From Podocnemis expansa (lineage: Eukaryota > Chordata > Testudines > Podocnemididae), in the NCBI GenBank assembly GCA_007922195.1, contig ML681997.1:12970142-13034141 (forward strand): a stretch of DNA of 64,000 nt, written 5' to 3'. Both the position numbers and the translations under genes were made by a program. Under the pieces are notes generated by a model. The model worked only from the letters and a program-made list of their open reading frames with translations. It searched no databases and was not told the origin of the DNA. Position 1 is the first letter of the stretch, and every line of letters starts with the position of its first letter. Positions 46,218 through 58,297 of this stretch are shown piece after piece.

Positions 46218-46930
46218 ATAGAGTTTAAGGTCAGAAAGGACCAGTAGATCTCTAGTCTGATCTCCTGTATATCACAGGTCAAAAAAAGTCATTGTTGCAC
46301 CTTACTGAGTCCAATATTTGTGTTTTAGTTAAGGCCTACTTGCTAGGAGGAAACCTGGACTTGAAAACTTGATTTGCAAGTAGCCCCAGGAAACCCTTCA
46401 TGGTTTCAATGACAATTTTTATGGGTAACGTGAGTCTGTTTCCCATATACCATACCACATGAAGGTAGTTGTACTCAACAGTCGTCTCTCCATCCTTTTG
46501 CAAAAAAAAACTGACTGAGCTCTTTAAGACTTTCCCTGTGAGGCACTTTCTCCTACCCTCAAATCCTCTCTGCAGCTCTTTTCTGGGTCTGCTCTAAATT
46601 TACAGAATTGGATGTAGCATTCTGGTATTGTCTCACTAATCCCTTATCCAGAGGTAAATCACCTCCCTACTTCTACCTAGTGCCACTATTTGTAGGTCCA
46701 AGGATCACATTTGCCCCTCTTTGCCACAGCATCATGAGACATGTTTGGTTGCTTGTCCTTTGTGACCCCTAAATTCTTTTCTGTCACTGCTTCCAGGGTA
46801 CAGCCCCCAATCTGTAGGCATGGGCCTGCAGTCCTTATTTCTATTTTTCAATGGCTGACAGACTGTTCTACAACTACATCTGTAAGAACAACATGTACAG
46901 GTACCCCATTTTTATCATTAGGATTTGAGT
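46218..46930 (-). mobile_element. CR1 LINE 3' region
   Basis: Minus-strand CR1 of a different subfamily from the others. It starts 'atagagtttaaggtcagaaa' at its 3' end and continues through 'ctctgcagctcttttctgggt' (antisense of the 3' UTR/ORF2 end) to 'cccccaatctgtaggcatg'. Truncated and non-coding. Confidence 0.75.
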
Positions 46931-47644
46931 TTTTGGAATACACACAAACTTGGGATCCAGAGGTGCATATATCATCTATTGAAGTCATAGATAATACACT
47001 ACTGCAATGCATGTGTCTCTTGTAAAACTTTGATCTATCAAATCACACAGTGAAAGGTATGCCACCGGGAGAAATCTGTGCATCTCATATGCTGCAAAGG
47101 GTCATCAGTCATGTGACCCAGCCATGCCTTCTGAATGAATTTCTATTGCAATTAACTTCAGTCCAGTCTACTATGAGGCTCGTATGCTGTTTAATTCTTT
47201 GAACCCAAGCTGATGAAACAGAAAACATGGGTCAAGTCTTGATTTCTGTCTTCTTTGTTTGAAGTATTTTGTGGCCAAAAAATGATGTTGATCTTATCTT
47301 TCAGTTTGCTGCCGCTGCAGTAAAAAGAGGAAATTCAAACTGAATGCTTTTTTTTTCTCTTTAGTGTTTTCAGCTACAGCCCATTATTATACTCTTTCTG
47401 GACTTTGTTCTATACTTTGCTGTATGCTGGCTACAGAACTGGTTTAATTTTAGCATGGCAAACCAATGCTATCTCTTGTCATCTTACTCCCCACCCACCC
47501 CATATCTCATTATTTCTCTTCTCTCCAGGGTCAAAGTTGTTGCATTTCATGGTGATACTTCACATTTAGGTAGCACTGTCTGGGAGTGAGGGGGTGGAAT
47601 CTGAGAGCCCAGCGTCAAACATGAGCAAGTATTTATATATTTAA
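46931..47644. other. no recognised feature
   Basis: No open frame or repeat end of note. Confidence 0.4.
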
Positions 47645-47970
47645 CTTAAAAGGTTGTTAGGAAGGTGAAGGAGTAAAATGGTTCTCCTTAACTGCCAATG
47701 ATAGGACTAGAAGCAATGGGCTTAAATTACAGCAACGGAGGTTTAGGTTGGACATTAGGAAAAAATACTTAACTGTCAGGGTGATTAACCACTGGAATAA
47801 GTTGCCTAGGCAGATTGTGGCATCTCCATCATTGGAAGTTTTCAAGGGCAGATTAGACAAGGCCTTGTCAGGGATGTCTTAAGAGGGTACTTGGTCCTGC
47901 CATGAGTGCAGGTGGCTGGACTTGATGATCTCTCATAGTCCCTTCCAGTTTTTACGTTTCGGTGATTGGT
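47645..47970 (+). mobile_element. CR1 LINE 3' end
   Basis: Plus-strand CR1 3' UTR: 'gcaatgggcttaaattacag', 'ggttggacattaggaaaa', 'ggtacttggtcctgccatga', 'tagtcccttccagtttttac'. 5'-truncated to about 325 bp. Confidence 0.85.
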
Positions 47971-47974
47971 GTTA

Positions 47975-49660
47975 TTGGAACCAAGCCCTTGTTTCCACCG
48001 GAAGTGACAAAAAGATGTGTTCACTGAGTTCTCTTTACTAGGCCTTTACCACTAGTAAATTCAGTTAGTTTGTAATTCTCACATGAGTGAGTAACTTTAC
48101 CTACTAGATAAGATTAGCAAGTGGCAGGAAGGAAAGTCGCTGGAGCAGCGGTGGTGTATTCTCAGTAGGCTATGCTACTTAGTGCAGAATGCAACTGCAT
48201 GCTCATTAACTGAACTCTCCTGCAATGAGACATGGATAACTTGCTTTACTGCACATGCCAATCCACTCCACTGTGGAAAGATTAAAGGTTTTAATCAGCA
48301 CTTAATGGAAACTGGTACTGAAATACCTAACACTGTGTTAGCTCTAACTATTCACTCAGTGCTGATATATTTTAGGCAATGAAGTCTAAGCTGGCTGTTA
48401 ATGAAAATGTTACAGTATTTTTCAAGTGTGGCTTAGAATTGGAAAGCCGAGTTGACAAGCAGAAGTGGTCTTAGCTGGTTTGCTCCAGTTTTTCTCTTGA
48501 AAAAAGGAAAAAAAAATTTTTTTCACTATCATTCTATGTGAGTGGGGGATGGCCAAAAAAAAAAAAAAAAACCCTCTACCACAGATGCCCAATTACTGAA
48601 GCAGGGGGCACGGCTGGCCAACAGCAGCAGATCTTCCTCCACCCCCCCCAAAAGCTGAGTTGCTAGGAGTACTCAAAATAAAGGGGGGTTGGTAGAGAAC
48701 TTCTACAGGAAATGGAGCTCACGGGGTATGTGGTGAGCTCGGCCAACAGCAACTGAAACATGTGCCAACCCCTACCATGTATAACTCTATCACGAGTCTC
48801 TTCTCTTGCACCTTGGCTTCACTCCTTGCTGAACTGCAGGCCAGCGTCCCACCCTTTAGAAACCATTACACTGAGTTACAGCTCAGCACTTTTTGTAAAA
48901 ACTTGGTGTGTAGAAATTATTGGTAGCTTCGGGGTGCACCATGCACCTTCTCAATAAAAACTTAACACACAAACACTATAGTTTTGGGGAGGGGACTGGA
49001 AAGAGTTAAACCTGCATCCACACTGGGAGTGCTTTATTGGTGTAGTATTACGTGGCATACCTGTATCAGCAAAGTGCTCCTTCCTAATGCCTAGATAGGA
49101 CCTTGATCTCCATAGGGTGACTGTAACATGCAGGTGGGTCATCTGGATTTATCAGACTGAGAAGAGTGGGCAAGTCATTTCTGAAGCTGAGATGCTGCCA
49201 AACACTTGAGGCCTTGTCAACAAACAAAATTTTTGGGCTCCTTGCGGCTAGTAGCATTCAGTCCAACTAGTGTGCCAGCTATAATGGTGCCAGGATTGAG
49301 CCTCACAACTAACATGTCTCTTGGCCATGCATACATCCACCATTGAGTTCCCCAGGCTACAGAATTTTTACAACTCTTTGCCCTTAATGAAAACTCTCTG
49401 CACAGCTATTGTGTAGGCCCAGGCCCAGGCACACCCTAGTTCTGCATGTTATTGGCTTCGTCCAGAAAAGTTGCTTTGCCCTCTGCACATGTACAGAGAC
49501 ACCCTGGTCCAGCTAAAATTCACGGCTTCTCCCTGTGGCTTCTATCTCTTTCTTTGGGCTTATGCATCAACAGCTGCAGCATAAAGCACGTGGGTTACAT
49601 TTGCTGAAATGTTGTCCGTAATGAAACCACATTCTTAGGGAATTAAAATTGCTCCTCCAT
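47975..49660. other. no recognised gene; A-run at 48555-48571
   Basis: A homopolymer A run near 48555-48571 is the only simple repeat. Short frames only. Confidence 0.4.
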
Positions 49661-49665
49661 ATGAG

Positions 49666-49867
49666 ACAAACAAGGAGTCCTATGGCACTTTCAAGAACTA
49701 ACAAATTTATTTATCACGTGAGCTTTCATGGAAGAAACTCCCACTTTGTCAGATGCTTTTTCTCTCATGAAAGCTCATGCAATGAATAAATTTTTCAGTT
49801 TTTAAAGGTGCCACAGGACTCCTTCTTACATTTGCTGAACTAGACTAACCCAGCTACCCCTTTGGAA
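49666..49867 (+). mobile_element. palindromic short hammerhead-type retroelement (P3)
   Basis: Left minus arm from 'caaacaaggagtcctatggc', with GAAAGCTCACG and CTGACAAAG on the minus strand. The right plus arm has lost its head, starting 'tttttctctcatgaaagctc', and ends 'ctacccctttggaa'. The outer ends match the other palindromes. No clear target duplication. Confidence 0.8.
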
Positions 49868-52800
49868 CTCAACAAGTGGGAACACTACTTGCTTCCCCTT
49901 GAGAATATATCTGTGGATGGGAGTTACGTTTTTACCTATGCTGGCTGCTCCAGAGCTGGCTCTCAACTCATGCATGGCTGTATTTCTGCCAAGGCTGTGG
50001 TGTTAGCATCGTTCATGTTTCTATATATTAAGAACAGGAATGATTTCTTGGTTCTTGAACTCTGGTGCCACATCCTAGTCTTCTCCCTCCGTGCACTCCT
50101 CTGGCCTGATTCCTTTCCCAGAAGTATTTCTCCACTCCCATGAGACAACTTCTATTTTAAATGTCTTTTGAACATTTTCTTACACTCTTTCCAACCTTTC
50201 TCCCCTGTTTCACCAAGATTTGCATGTACACAGGCTTTTTTTCTTTTACAAAGTCCTTTCTTGGCTATCTCTACAGTGATTACATCAGCAGCATGTTTTC
50301 TAAGCCTTTTCCTTCCTTGCTCTTTTCTAAGGCCGCTCTCCTTCTCCTCTCCCCTCCCAACAACCCCCGTCCTCCCCCACCACATACCACCCTGCAGGAA
50401 AAATCAGCGCTAACTCTGCCTCCAACCTTGGAATGCTGACTTCCTCTCCACAGAGCAGTAGCAACAGTTTCCTGTGACCGCGGCTGTCCCAGACACTCTG
50501 GCTCCAAGGCACGCCCTCCACGTGCACAAAAACACACTCCACGGGACTTTGCTTTTTTCTTTAAGAGCTCAGTTCAACTGCAACAGCAGTGGCACTAAGG
50601 AAACACCTGTATAGTCTGTGGTCCACTCCATTATTTACAGCATGGACACCCAGACTGGCTTTGTTGCTATAAGAGAATCAGTTATTCAGTTTCCCTATGC
50701 TTTGCATTCTTGCCCCATCTATGTAAGCCAACGATGACAGAGACTTGTCCGATTGCTCTTTAAAAAAAAAATCAAGTACCCCAATGTTCCCTGTAAACTG
50801 ACTTGCAAAGTGCATTTACACTTTGTTTTACACCCATTCACCCCTGTGGAAATGCAGCCACTTCTGGGGTGGAAGGCAGAAGTAGTTTAACAAGGTCCAA
50901 CAATATTAAAGAACTAGGTGGAGAATACTCTCCCTGGGGGAGTGGAGTGGGTGGAGAGTGGAAGATAAAGATTCAGCTAGAATTTGAACACATTGGTACT
51001 TGCAGAAAGTGCCCCAGGGCATCAAAAATGGTTAGATCCAGGCTGTCTGCTGGAAGTCAGAAACTGTCTTGTTGACCCTTCTGTCAATGACAGGAATCCT
51101 GTTCGTTCACTTCCCACTCATTCACCTTCCTAGTGGCTGTGACTCAGCCTCACAGAGTTGTTTGTGTAATGGAGAGTGGAATTCCTCCGATTAGCAGTGC
51201 CTGTTCAAGCTTGCTTGCAGGTGGGCTGTTCAGCATCTGTTGCCGGCAAGGGAAAGGCTTAAGTGACTGCACGCTCCAGGAGGGTGATTGGGGAAAAAAA
51301 GGAACCTTTTATCCAGCGGTGGGGCAGTTGCACCATTTCCACCAACAGCATGCAGATCTGGCTTTCTTTACAGTGTCCTGAAGAGCTAGGCTGGGGTACC
51401 CTATAGATTGCATGATGGCTGACAAATGGGCATTAATATTCTTGGTATACGCAAGGTCTTTGGCAGCAGCCACTTCACAGCAAGCCATATCTTATCAGAT
51501 CTCCTGAGCTAATCAGGGTTGGAGCTAGTTGGTACTTGAATGACGGAGAGCCAAAGAAAACCCAGATGTTGTAGCCAGTTTAGAACAAATTCTGCAGCAT
51601 GGTGTTAGATTTTGGCACCAGAGTGCCCCCTATCAAGTAAGACAGTAAAACTAATTCCCTGTGGTTACTAAAAAAGCCATGGCACTCTCTCCAAGAATAG
51701 GAGAACAAACACCAGTGACTTAGCTACAATTTTACCTGATTTAATTTTCTTCTGTGGCTTCAACCAGATACTTCTCCTTCTGCTTTGCTTTTTTTAATTT
51801 CCCCTCCTAAATAATGGCTGTTTAATGCAGCTAACTCAGAACAATTGCCAGGTTTCATCTCTGAAACAGCTATATTTCAGTGGGGAGTTAGTGATCTTCA
51901 GACTTTACGTGTCCAGTTTGTAAAAGGCCTGGGGATCTTTCAGAATGAAAGGCACTATCTGAAGATGAGCCAAATGCCTTGACAGCCTCTGGAAATTTGA
52001 CAGAGCACCATGTGGAATTTGGTCACTGATGGGTATTGATAGCCAGCACATTATGCACATTCTTGTTTGCTTAAGAAAGCATAGGTGATCGGATGAATAC
52101 AGTGTCAAAAACACTGCCCAGTGGCAAATTCTCCATAACTGAGCGCAACTCTGGGCTTACTTCCATAGACTTCTTGCCATACAGATTCTGTTGTGGATTT
52201 AATGCAGGGAAGGGTTCTTCAGGGCAGCTTGCTTACCAGCAATGAGCATTGGGTTAGCAAGTCAGTCTCCTCCCCATCTCAGGGGCACAGAGTGTGCAAC
52301 TGTCAACCAACGTTCAGTAAGGCAAGGGTTAACACGCACTCCCTTGAGCAGAGCAGCTATCACGGATGTGAGCCCTTGTTACAGGAATTGCCAGGAAGCC
52401 CAGCCACGAAGGGAATGTGACTGGGCTCAGCTGCAGTGAATTGCTGCATCCCAACACACTACAAGAAGAATGAGATTTTGGGAGTCTCTCCCCCACTGCA
52501 TTGGACTGCTCTAGTAGCTCAGCCTGCTCAGGGATGATGGGGTGAATATGCCAAGGACATGCTCTTGTGCTTTCATTTAGGGGAACGCTTGCTGTGAGAA
52601 GCACTTTTCAGTTTCACCAGCTGTGGCTATCAGGAGCCCATTATTTTGAATCTAAATGTAGGGAGAGGGTGAAGGAAATCATAAGCAATAAAAGATACCT
52701 GCATCAGAAATGGGGAGGAAGGGGAGACTATGCCTGAGACGAACTGCTCTCTGAAATGTCATCTCTCGCTCCCACCTTCCTGTTTTCTCTCACTTTGCTG

Positions 52801-53230
52801 GATTGTTCTCCCAGGCCCGGGGGATGGGTAGTAGCTATGTGACACTGGCAGGACAGGTGCCAGCTCCATGCCCACACGAACTGATACAAAGCTGGAATCT
52901 GTCTGGCTCTCTTGATAAAATGCATATGAGAAGTCTAAGACAGGGTTTCAACTCTGTTGAATGCATGTGAGTTGCTGCCTGCATTAATCTTGCTTGCGGT
53001 ATCGGAGTTCCTTCTTGTAATGTAATATTTGAGTAACAGTGCTGGGAACCTCTGTGACTCTATGAATCACCATGCAGGAGAGGGACATTAATGTCTGTGA
53101 AGAGCTGCCCTTCTATAGAAATCTTATGCCCCTCCCAAAAGAGGGGACCCTTCCATACCAAGAGGCTATGGCTAGATTTTGTAGCTAGAAACTCCCCACT
53201 TCTGGATTGAGGAATTGTCAACAAAATGAC
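49868..53230. other. no recognised gene
   Basis: Includes a C/T-rich block (50160-50440) that opens frames on both strands without known motifs. The frames at 50152-50542 and 52193-52604 are chance-like. Confidence 0.4.
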
Positions 53231-53870
53231 TAAAGACTCTTATTGTTCAGCTCTCCTCCTTATGAAGATGACCTCCTTATGAAGATGCGTTGGACAGATG
53301 GACTCCTGCCATTTCCTCTAAATTTGCAGTTCAGAGCACATGGCAAGGAAGCAGATAAAAACCACAAAGCAAAGGAACTCAGGGTGCCTATGTTGCTTGG
53401 ATTCTGTGGGGGAGACCTGGGTATTTCTAGGCATAAGCAAGAGATCCTCAGATGTTTAGCCTTGCTTAGCCCAAGAGGTCAAATGGAGCTTGCTGATTAT
53501 AGAAACTTTTGAAACCTAATACTGAAACTCATTTTTGTCTCATTTTACCTGCCTTAACCTTTGTCAATAACACTCTCATTTCCTATTCCTGCTAAGTAAA
53601 TCTTCATCTTGTTTTCTAAGGAATAGCCTACATGCGCGGTCCTTGGTATGAGACCTAAGGCACAGTTGAGCTGGGGGAAGGGACTAGTTCTTTGGGATTA
53701 CGAGTAACCTGGTTATTGCTGTGATTCTTGCTGTAAGTGATCATCTGTCACTGAGATACTCGCTCACCTGTGTGGCAAGACAGCGTGGAATACCAAGAGA
53801 GCTCTCTGTGGCTCCGTGTGAAGGCTGCGAAAGTGCCTGAGTTTGCACATGGTGAAATTGGTTGATGAAG
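53231..53870 (+). mobile_element. possible LTR fragment
   Basis: A purine-rich part with a 17-bp tandem duplication (CCTCCTTATGAAGATG, 53255-53287) is followed by a T-rich 'ctcatttcctattcctgc', a poly(A)-like AAGTAAAT (near 53595) and a G-rich tail. The style matches reptile LTRs I remember (R/U5-like sequence). No ends found. The 89-codon frame at 53243-53512 has no known motif. Confidence 0.35.
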
Positions 53871-53874
53871 TCTA

Positions 53875-54785
53875 AATTCAGACTTGAGAACAAACTTAAG
53901 ATGTGTGTCCTCATTCTTAGCACTTTGCCCTGAGGCTTGTACTTTGTCCTTGGTGCCACAGTTGGAAGCATGGCAAGCTGTTATGTTTATTGATCCTCCT
54001 GTCAGACTCCAAGCACACTACTACAGTGTTTGCCAGAAGCCCAGACCTCTGTGTGCTACTGTGACCCACATGAGCTAGGCCATCACATATTTACCCCAAT
54101 CTGTAGGGCTCAAGGCATAACCTGGTTAAGGTTCTTCCCACTTTTTCCCAGTCTGTAAGTCTCCAGGGGAAGGTACCTGTCTGTACCCAATTCACACTCT
54201 AGGGTTCAGGGTCACTCATTCTTGATCCATAGGCCTCTGAGCATAACCTGGTTAAGTACCCATCCTTTCCTACTTTGTAGGGCTTGAGGACTAATCTGCT
54301 GTAGACTTATGGGACCTTTTACCAGTGAAAGAGTCTTCAACTGTATTAGACTTATTCTCTATATGTTAACAATTACCAAAACAGAAAATGCATGTTAAGC
54401 ATACAACACTCACCACCTCCAGTAAGGCTAACAAGCCTAATCGTGATTGGCCACTGGGAAAAATCATCTGGGAACTCCAGCTGCACAACATGGCTGGCAG
54501 GGCATTGAGGTCCGGCAGCAGCTCTAATTGTGGTCTGCATCTGGTTAGGTTCCAAAGAACTTTCTTTTGAATGCTAGTTTATATAGTTAAAGTTTGGTCC
54601 TGCTTAGCTATACCTTAACCAGTCATTTTTAACTAAAGAACTACAAGACTATGAACCCCAGCCCATTACAAAATAGTTCTTTAACTGATCATATCCCACA
54701 ACTTTAGTTCATTCAAATATTGCTCAATTAGTTATACAAGAAACAGAAACCAAGAACCAGACAGAAATCATTCAGATAAACAATT
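53875..54785. other. unclassified, possibly retroelement-derived
   Basis: The phrase 'gcataacctggttaag' occurs twice (near 54115 and 54242), each time after a 'gtagggctcaagg'/'cataggcctctgag'-like lead and followed by 'ttcccac'/'cctac'. This is an internal imperfect duplication of roughly 130 bp. I cannot name the family. Confidence 0.35.
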
Positions 54786-54793
54786 GAGAAGTG

Positions 54794-54900
54794 AAACAGA
54801 CAAGGAGTCCTGTGGCACTTGAAGACTAACACATTTATTTATTGCATGAGCTTTTGTGGAAGAAAATCCCACTTCGTCAGATGCTTTGAAGAACCGAATA
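54794..54900 (-). mobile_element. short hammerhead-type repeat, short arm
   Basis: Minus strand: CTTTGAAGC-like head, 'atctgacgaagtgggatttt', CTTCCACAAAAGCTCATGC, and a 3' stop at CTCCTTGTCTG. The flanks GAGAAGTG are exact over 8 bp (54786-54793 and 54901-54908). Confidence 0.8.
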
Positions 54901-55065
54901 GAGAAGTGGGCACCATATAGCAAACAAAATAGAAGTGTAGATTTCATAGCCACAACCGTTAAGTGATTCCTTGCCAGACAGAATTCTGTCACACAAAGTT
55001 GCCTTTAAACATCTAGAGATCTGTTTCTTTTTCTGGTGGTAATGGGAGCTATTCAGAATCATCTT

Positions 55066-55483
55066 GGTGCATCTACACTGGGCAAGTCAGTTAGAATTAA
55101 AGAGCCTTAATTCAAACTAATTTAGTCCCTGTCCACCATAGACTTTCACTAGTTCGAACTGAGGAATTCCTTAATTCGAACTAAGGAAAGCTTAATTCAA
55201 ATTAGTAACACCTGCATTTAGTTCAAACTAAGCACTTAGCTCAGTTCTTAGTTTGAACTAAGGGTGGTGTAGACCAGGATTAAGCCTTAATTCAACCCAT
55301 ATAAATCCAAATTAGGGCAGTTAGTTCAAATTAACAAAGTGCAGTAATTCAACTTAACGTTAAAGTTGAATCAGTGCACTTTGTTAATTCGACTTACTAA
55401 GGTCGGGTTTAGTTTGAATTAAGATTGAACTTATTAGTTCCACTTTGCTAATTTGAACTAACTTTTATAGCATAGTCATAGCC
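55066..55483. mobile_element. inverted-repeat DNA element (same subfamily as 11806, reversed)
   Basis: It begins GGTGCATCTACACTGG and ends CATAGTCATAGCC, with CTT on each flank. It contains the AATTCCTTAATTCGAAC block, the central GGTGTAGACC and a near-perfect hairpin 'aattaacaaagtgca...ttgaatcagtgcactttgttaatt' near 55330-55390. Confidence 0.8.
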
Positions 55484-58128
55484 CTTTTTAACAACCTGCT
55501 ATTACAGTGTTTGATGTAAGTTAGACGGGAGTGCGATAATGTGACCACATGCTTCTTAGCTTATGGCTGCTGTCTCTCCTGATGTGGTTGCTGCTGCTTA
55601 GCAAGAACAAAGCTTCAGTTTAACCAAAGAACAAACCCTCATATCTCACACTACTGACTTCTTGGCAGGTCCCCAAGCCTTAGAGCGGTGGCCCCACAAC
55701 TGGCATTCTAGCCATTGCTGTGTTGAAACAGACACTTACAATAAACATAGGCTCTCCTTGCACTAGGGTGCTCACTATTACTGCTTGGTGTTATATCTGA
55801 ATTCCCATCCATTTGTGAATGTCTGAACTTGTAACCTTCACTTTAATTACTATCCACAACACAACATTCCTAGTGTTGCCAAGTCTTATGATATCTGGTG
55901 GGATTCTTGTGTTAAAACACAGCTCCTTGAATCATGGTTTACACAAAAATATCAATTTGCTCCTTTTTTTTTTCCATTTAAAATAAGTTTCCAGCCTCCA
56001 TGGTCATAAAGGCAAGCTTGAGAACATAAACCTTAAAAACAAAATTGAAAAACACCGAAACAAAACCCCACAGACAAAAATTCCATCCCCACATTGAGAC
56101 GTTAAACAAACAACCCCCCTTCCTTGCATATAGCCACCTGTGTGAAGTCATTCTGCCTCGGTTTCCCTTTTCATGGCAAGCTCTTAGATTCTGTCCTCCA
56201 GCTTTTAAAAAACCTTTATTGATCTAAATTTCTTCTTTTTTAACTTTATTGCTCTCTTATGTGAGCTGGCAGCCTCACCCTTATAACTTGGCTTCTATTT
56301 TGTCTAGCTGATGTGGACTTTCAGCACTTGTGAGCTGTTATGAGTGTTGCATGGCTTGCCAACTCCTGGACTGTGTCAACAAATCTTTCATCTTATTCGT
56401 AACAACTTGGTCATAAAAAGAGCATTGTGTGGAAAAGCAATTCTGGTGTCTCCAAAATGATGACATCTTCTTGTGCTTGTAGGTCTCTGTCTGTCCAGCG
56501 CTGAAATGTCACCTTTACTGCACAGGGAGGGAATGTGTTGCCTAAAGATGGGTACATTATTGTCATGAGTCCAGTCAAATGCCCACTGATGGCCACTGAC
56601 CAGATTGCTGTGAAGGAACCCAGCCACCAAATCCCATACGTGTTAGTCTCCAAAATCTGAAGGGAATCCAACCACTATCCTGGCTTCGGTCGTCCAGCTG
56701 GGCTTTCAAGGTGCTGATCTTCTATCAGGCACCCAGTCCCAAAAACTCATCCCACTGGCCAATCCATCGATCCAATGCCAGCCCAGAAATTTAAACACCC
56801 TCACCCAGAACTCCACCCAAAGCTGTGAGCCTCCTGGATTACTTTTGCAAGGGACACACAAGGTTTAGCACAGAATACATTATTGGTCTTTATTTAGTAG
56901 CACAAGACCTACCTAGATCTATGCAAAAATGATAAGCCCTATACAGAATTCCCTGCCTCAGTTTTCTTGCTCTGGAGCTTTCCCTGAGCTGTAGGATGAT
57001 TCCTTCAGGGCTGTCCAGCACCCTTCTGCTGCAATGCCTGGCTTTGGTTCTGAAATCACCCACTCTGACCCTGGTTAATTCATCTCCTTCCCCTCTCCTG
57101 CCCAAATTTCCTGTTTGTCTCACTGTCTTCCCCTTGTGAGTCCTTTTATAGCCTCCTGGTGAGTCACTTGTATCTTCATCCTTTGTGGGGAATTTCAATT
57201 CCCCATTTCTCCCTTCCCCTCAGACAAGAGGAGGAAATGTCTTCTCTCATCTTGAGCCCATTCTCCCAAGGCTTTTCACACTGAACAAACTGACACCGGG
57301 CTCTGGTGGCCCACTACTGCACCTGGTTGGCAGAGCTGTGCCATAGTCTTACTGGCAATGGTGGATTCTACAAGCAGGCGGCCTTCCATGGTACAGCAGT
57401 GCTGGAGTAACTTCATAATGTAAGTCATACATAGGTCCCCCTAAATCATCGCAATTACAGGGAAACTCTGCAGGTCCATGGGATGCTAAAAGCCTGTCAT
57501 GTAATGGTGGACAATAGGGACCCCATGGGGAAAAGTCACAGGGGATCCAAGGAGATGCTGGGTCCTCAGTCACTTTGATCTCCTCAGAGCTTCTACAAGC
57601 TGTCACTCCCCTGGCATAAATCGCATGGGAAGCCACTCAAATATTCTCCATGATTCCTTTCTATTTCCTATCAGTGATCATACAGTTATCATCTACAGAC
57701 ATACACTCAGTTGCGTTGCTGCTTTTGTGACTCCCTATTTGTACACCCAGAGGAAAATTCTAGGGAGAGTCTCTGTAAGAAGTAAGGTAACTCTAACCTA
57801 CCACAGGCAACAATTTTTTGAGGCTGGTAGGAGGTCCTTGCTTTTTAAATTCTTTCATTAAGCCTTGAGCATCTAAAGCACCGAAATTGCTGTATCCAAC
57901 CTTGGGGCAAAGAAGGGTGAGGGAGGAGTGTTATTTGAAGGGAGATGGGAATAGACCCCTTTGAAGAAGTTCCCATGACAATGTATCACTTTGACAAATA
58001 TTGTCTGCCTTGCCTCAGAGCACAAATAAGGTCTTCCTAAAAATATGATTGATTTAAATGAGACAAAATTTACAGATGAAAGGAAAAACTAAAGAAGGGA
58101 AATGAGCTATACAAGTTGGCCATTTTAT
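55484..58128 (-). other. no supported gene; possible decayed endogenous retrovirus at 56300-57640
   Basis: Minus-strand frames at 57349-57636 (95 codons), 56890-57198 and 56388-56671 (two overlapping frames) have Trp/Cys/Pro-rich, env- or pol-like texture and lie in series. None carries a motif that proves it. If retroviral, it is broken by stops and frameshifts throughout. 55484-56300 is unclassified. Confidence 0.25.
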
Positions 58129-58289
58129 TTTCTTCCCATTCATCTGTACTTCTCCATCTTCAAGCGTCTAAAGTGGGATTTTTCTCCCACGAAAGCTCAT
58201 GCGATAAATAAATTTGTTAGACTTTAAAAGTGTCACTAGACTCCTTGTTAGTTTTGCAGAACTGGACTAACTCAGCAACTCCTTTGGAA
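58129..58289 (+). mobile_element. short hammerhead-type repeat, long arm
   Basis: 'ctccatcttcaagcgtctaa', 'agtgggatttttctcccac', GAAAGCTCATGC, 'gataaataaatttgttag', '...actggactaactcagc', ending 'cctttggaa'. The flanks CATTTTAT are exact over 8 bp (58121-58128 and 58290-58297). CTGATGA has decayed to TCTAA. Confidence 0.8.
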
Positions 58290-58297
58290 CATTTTAT

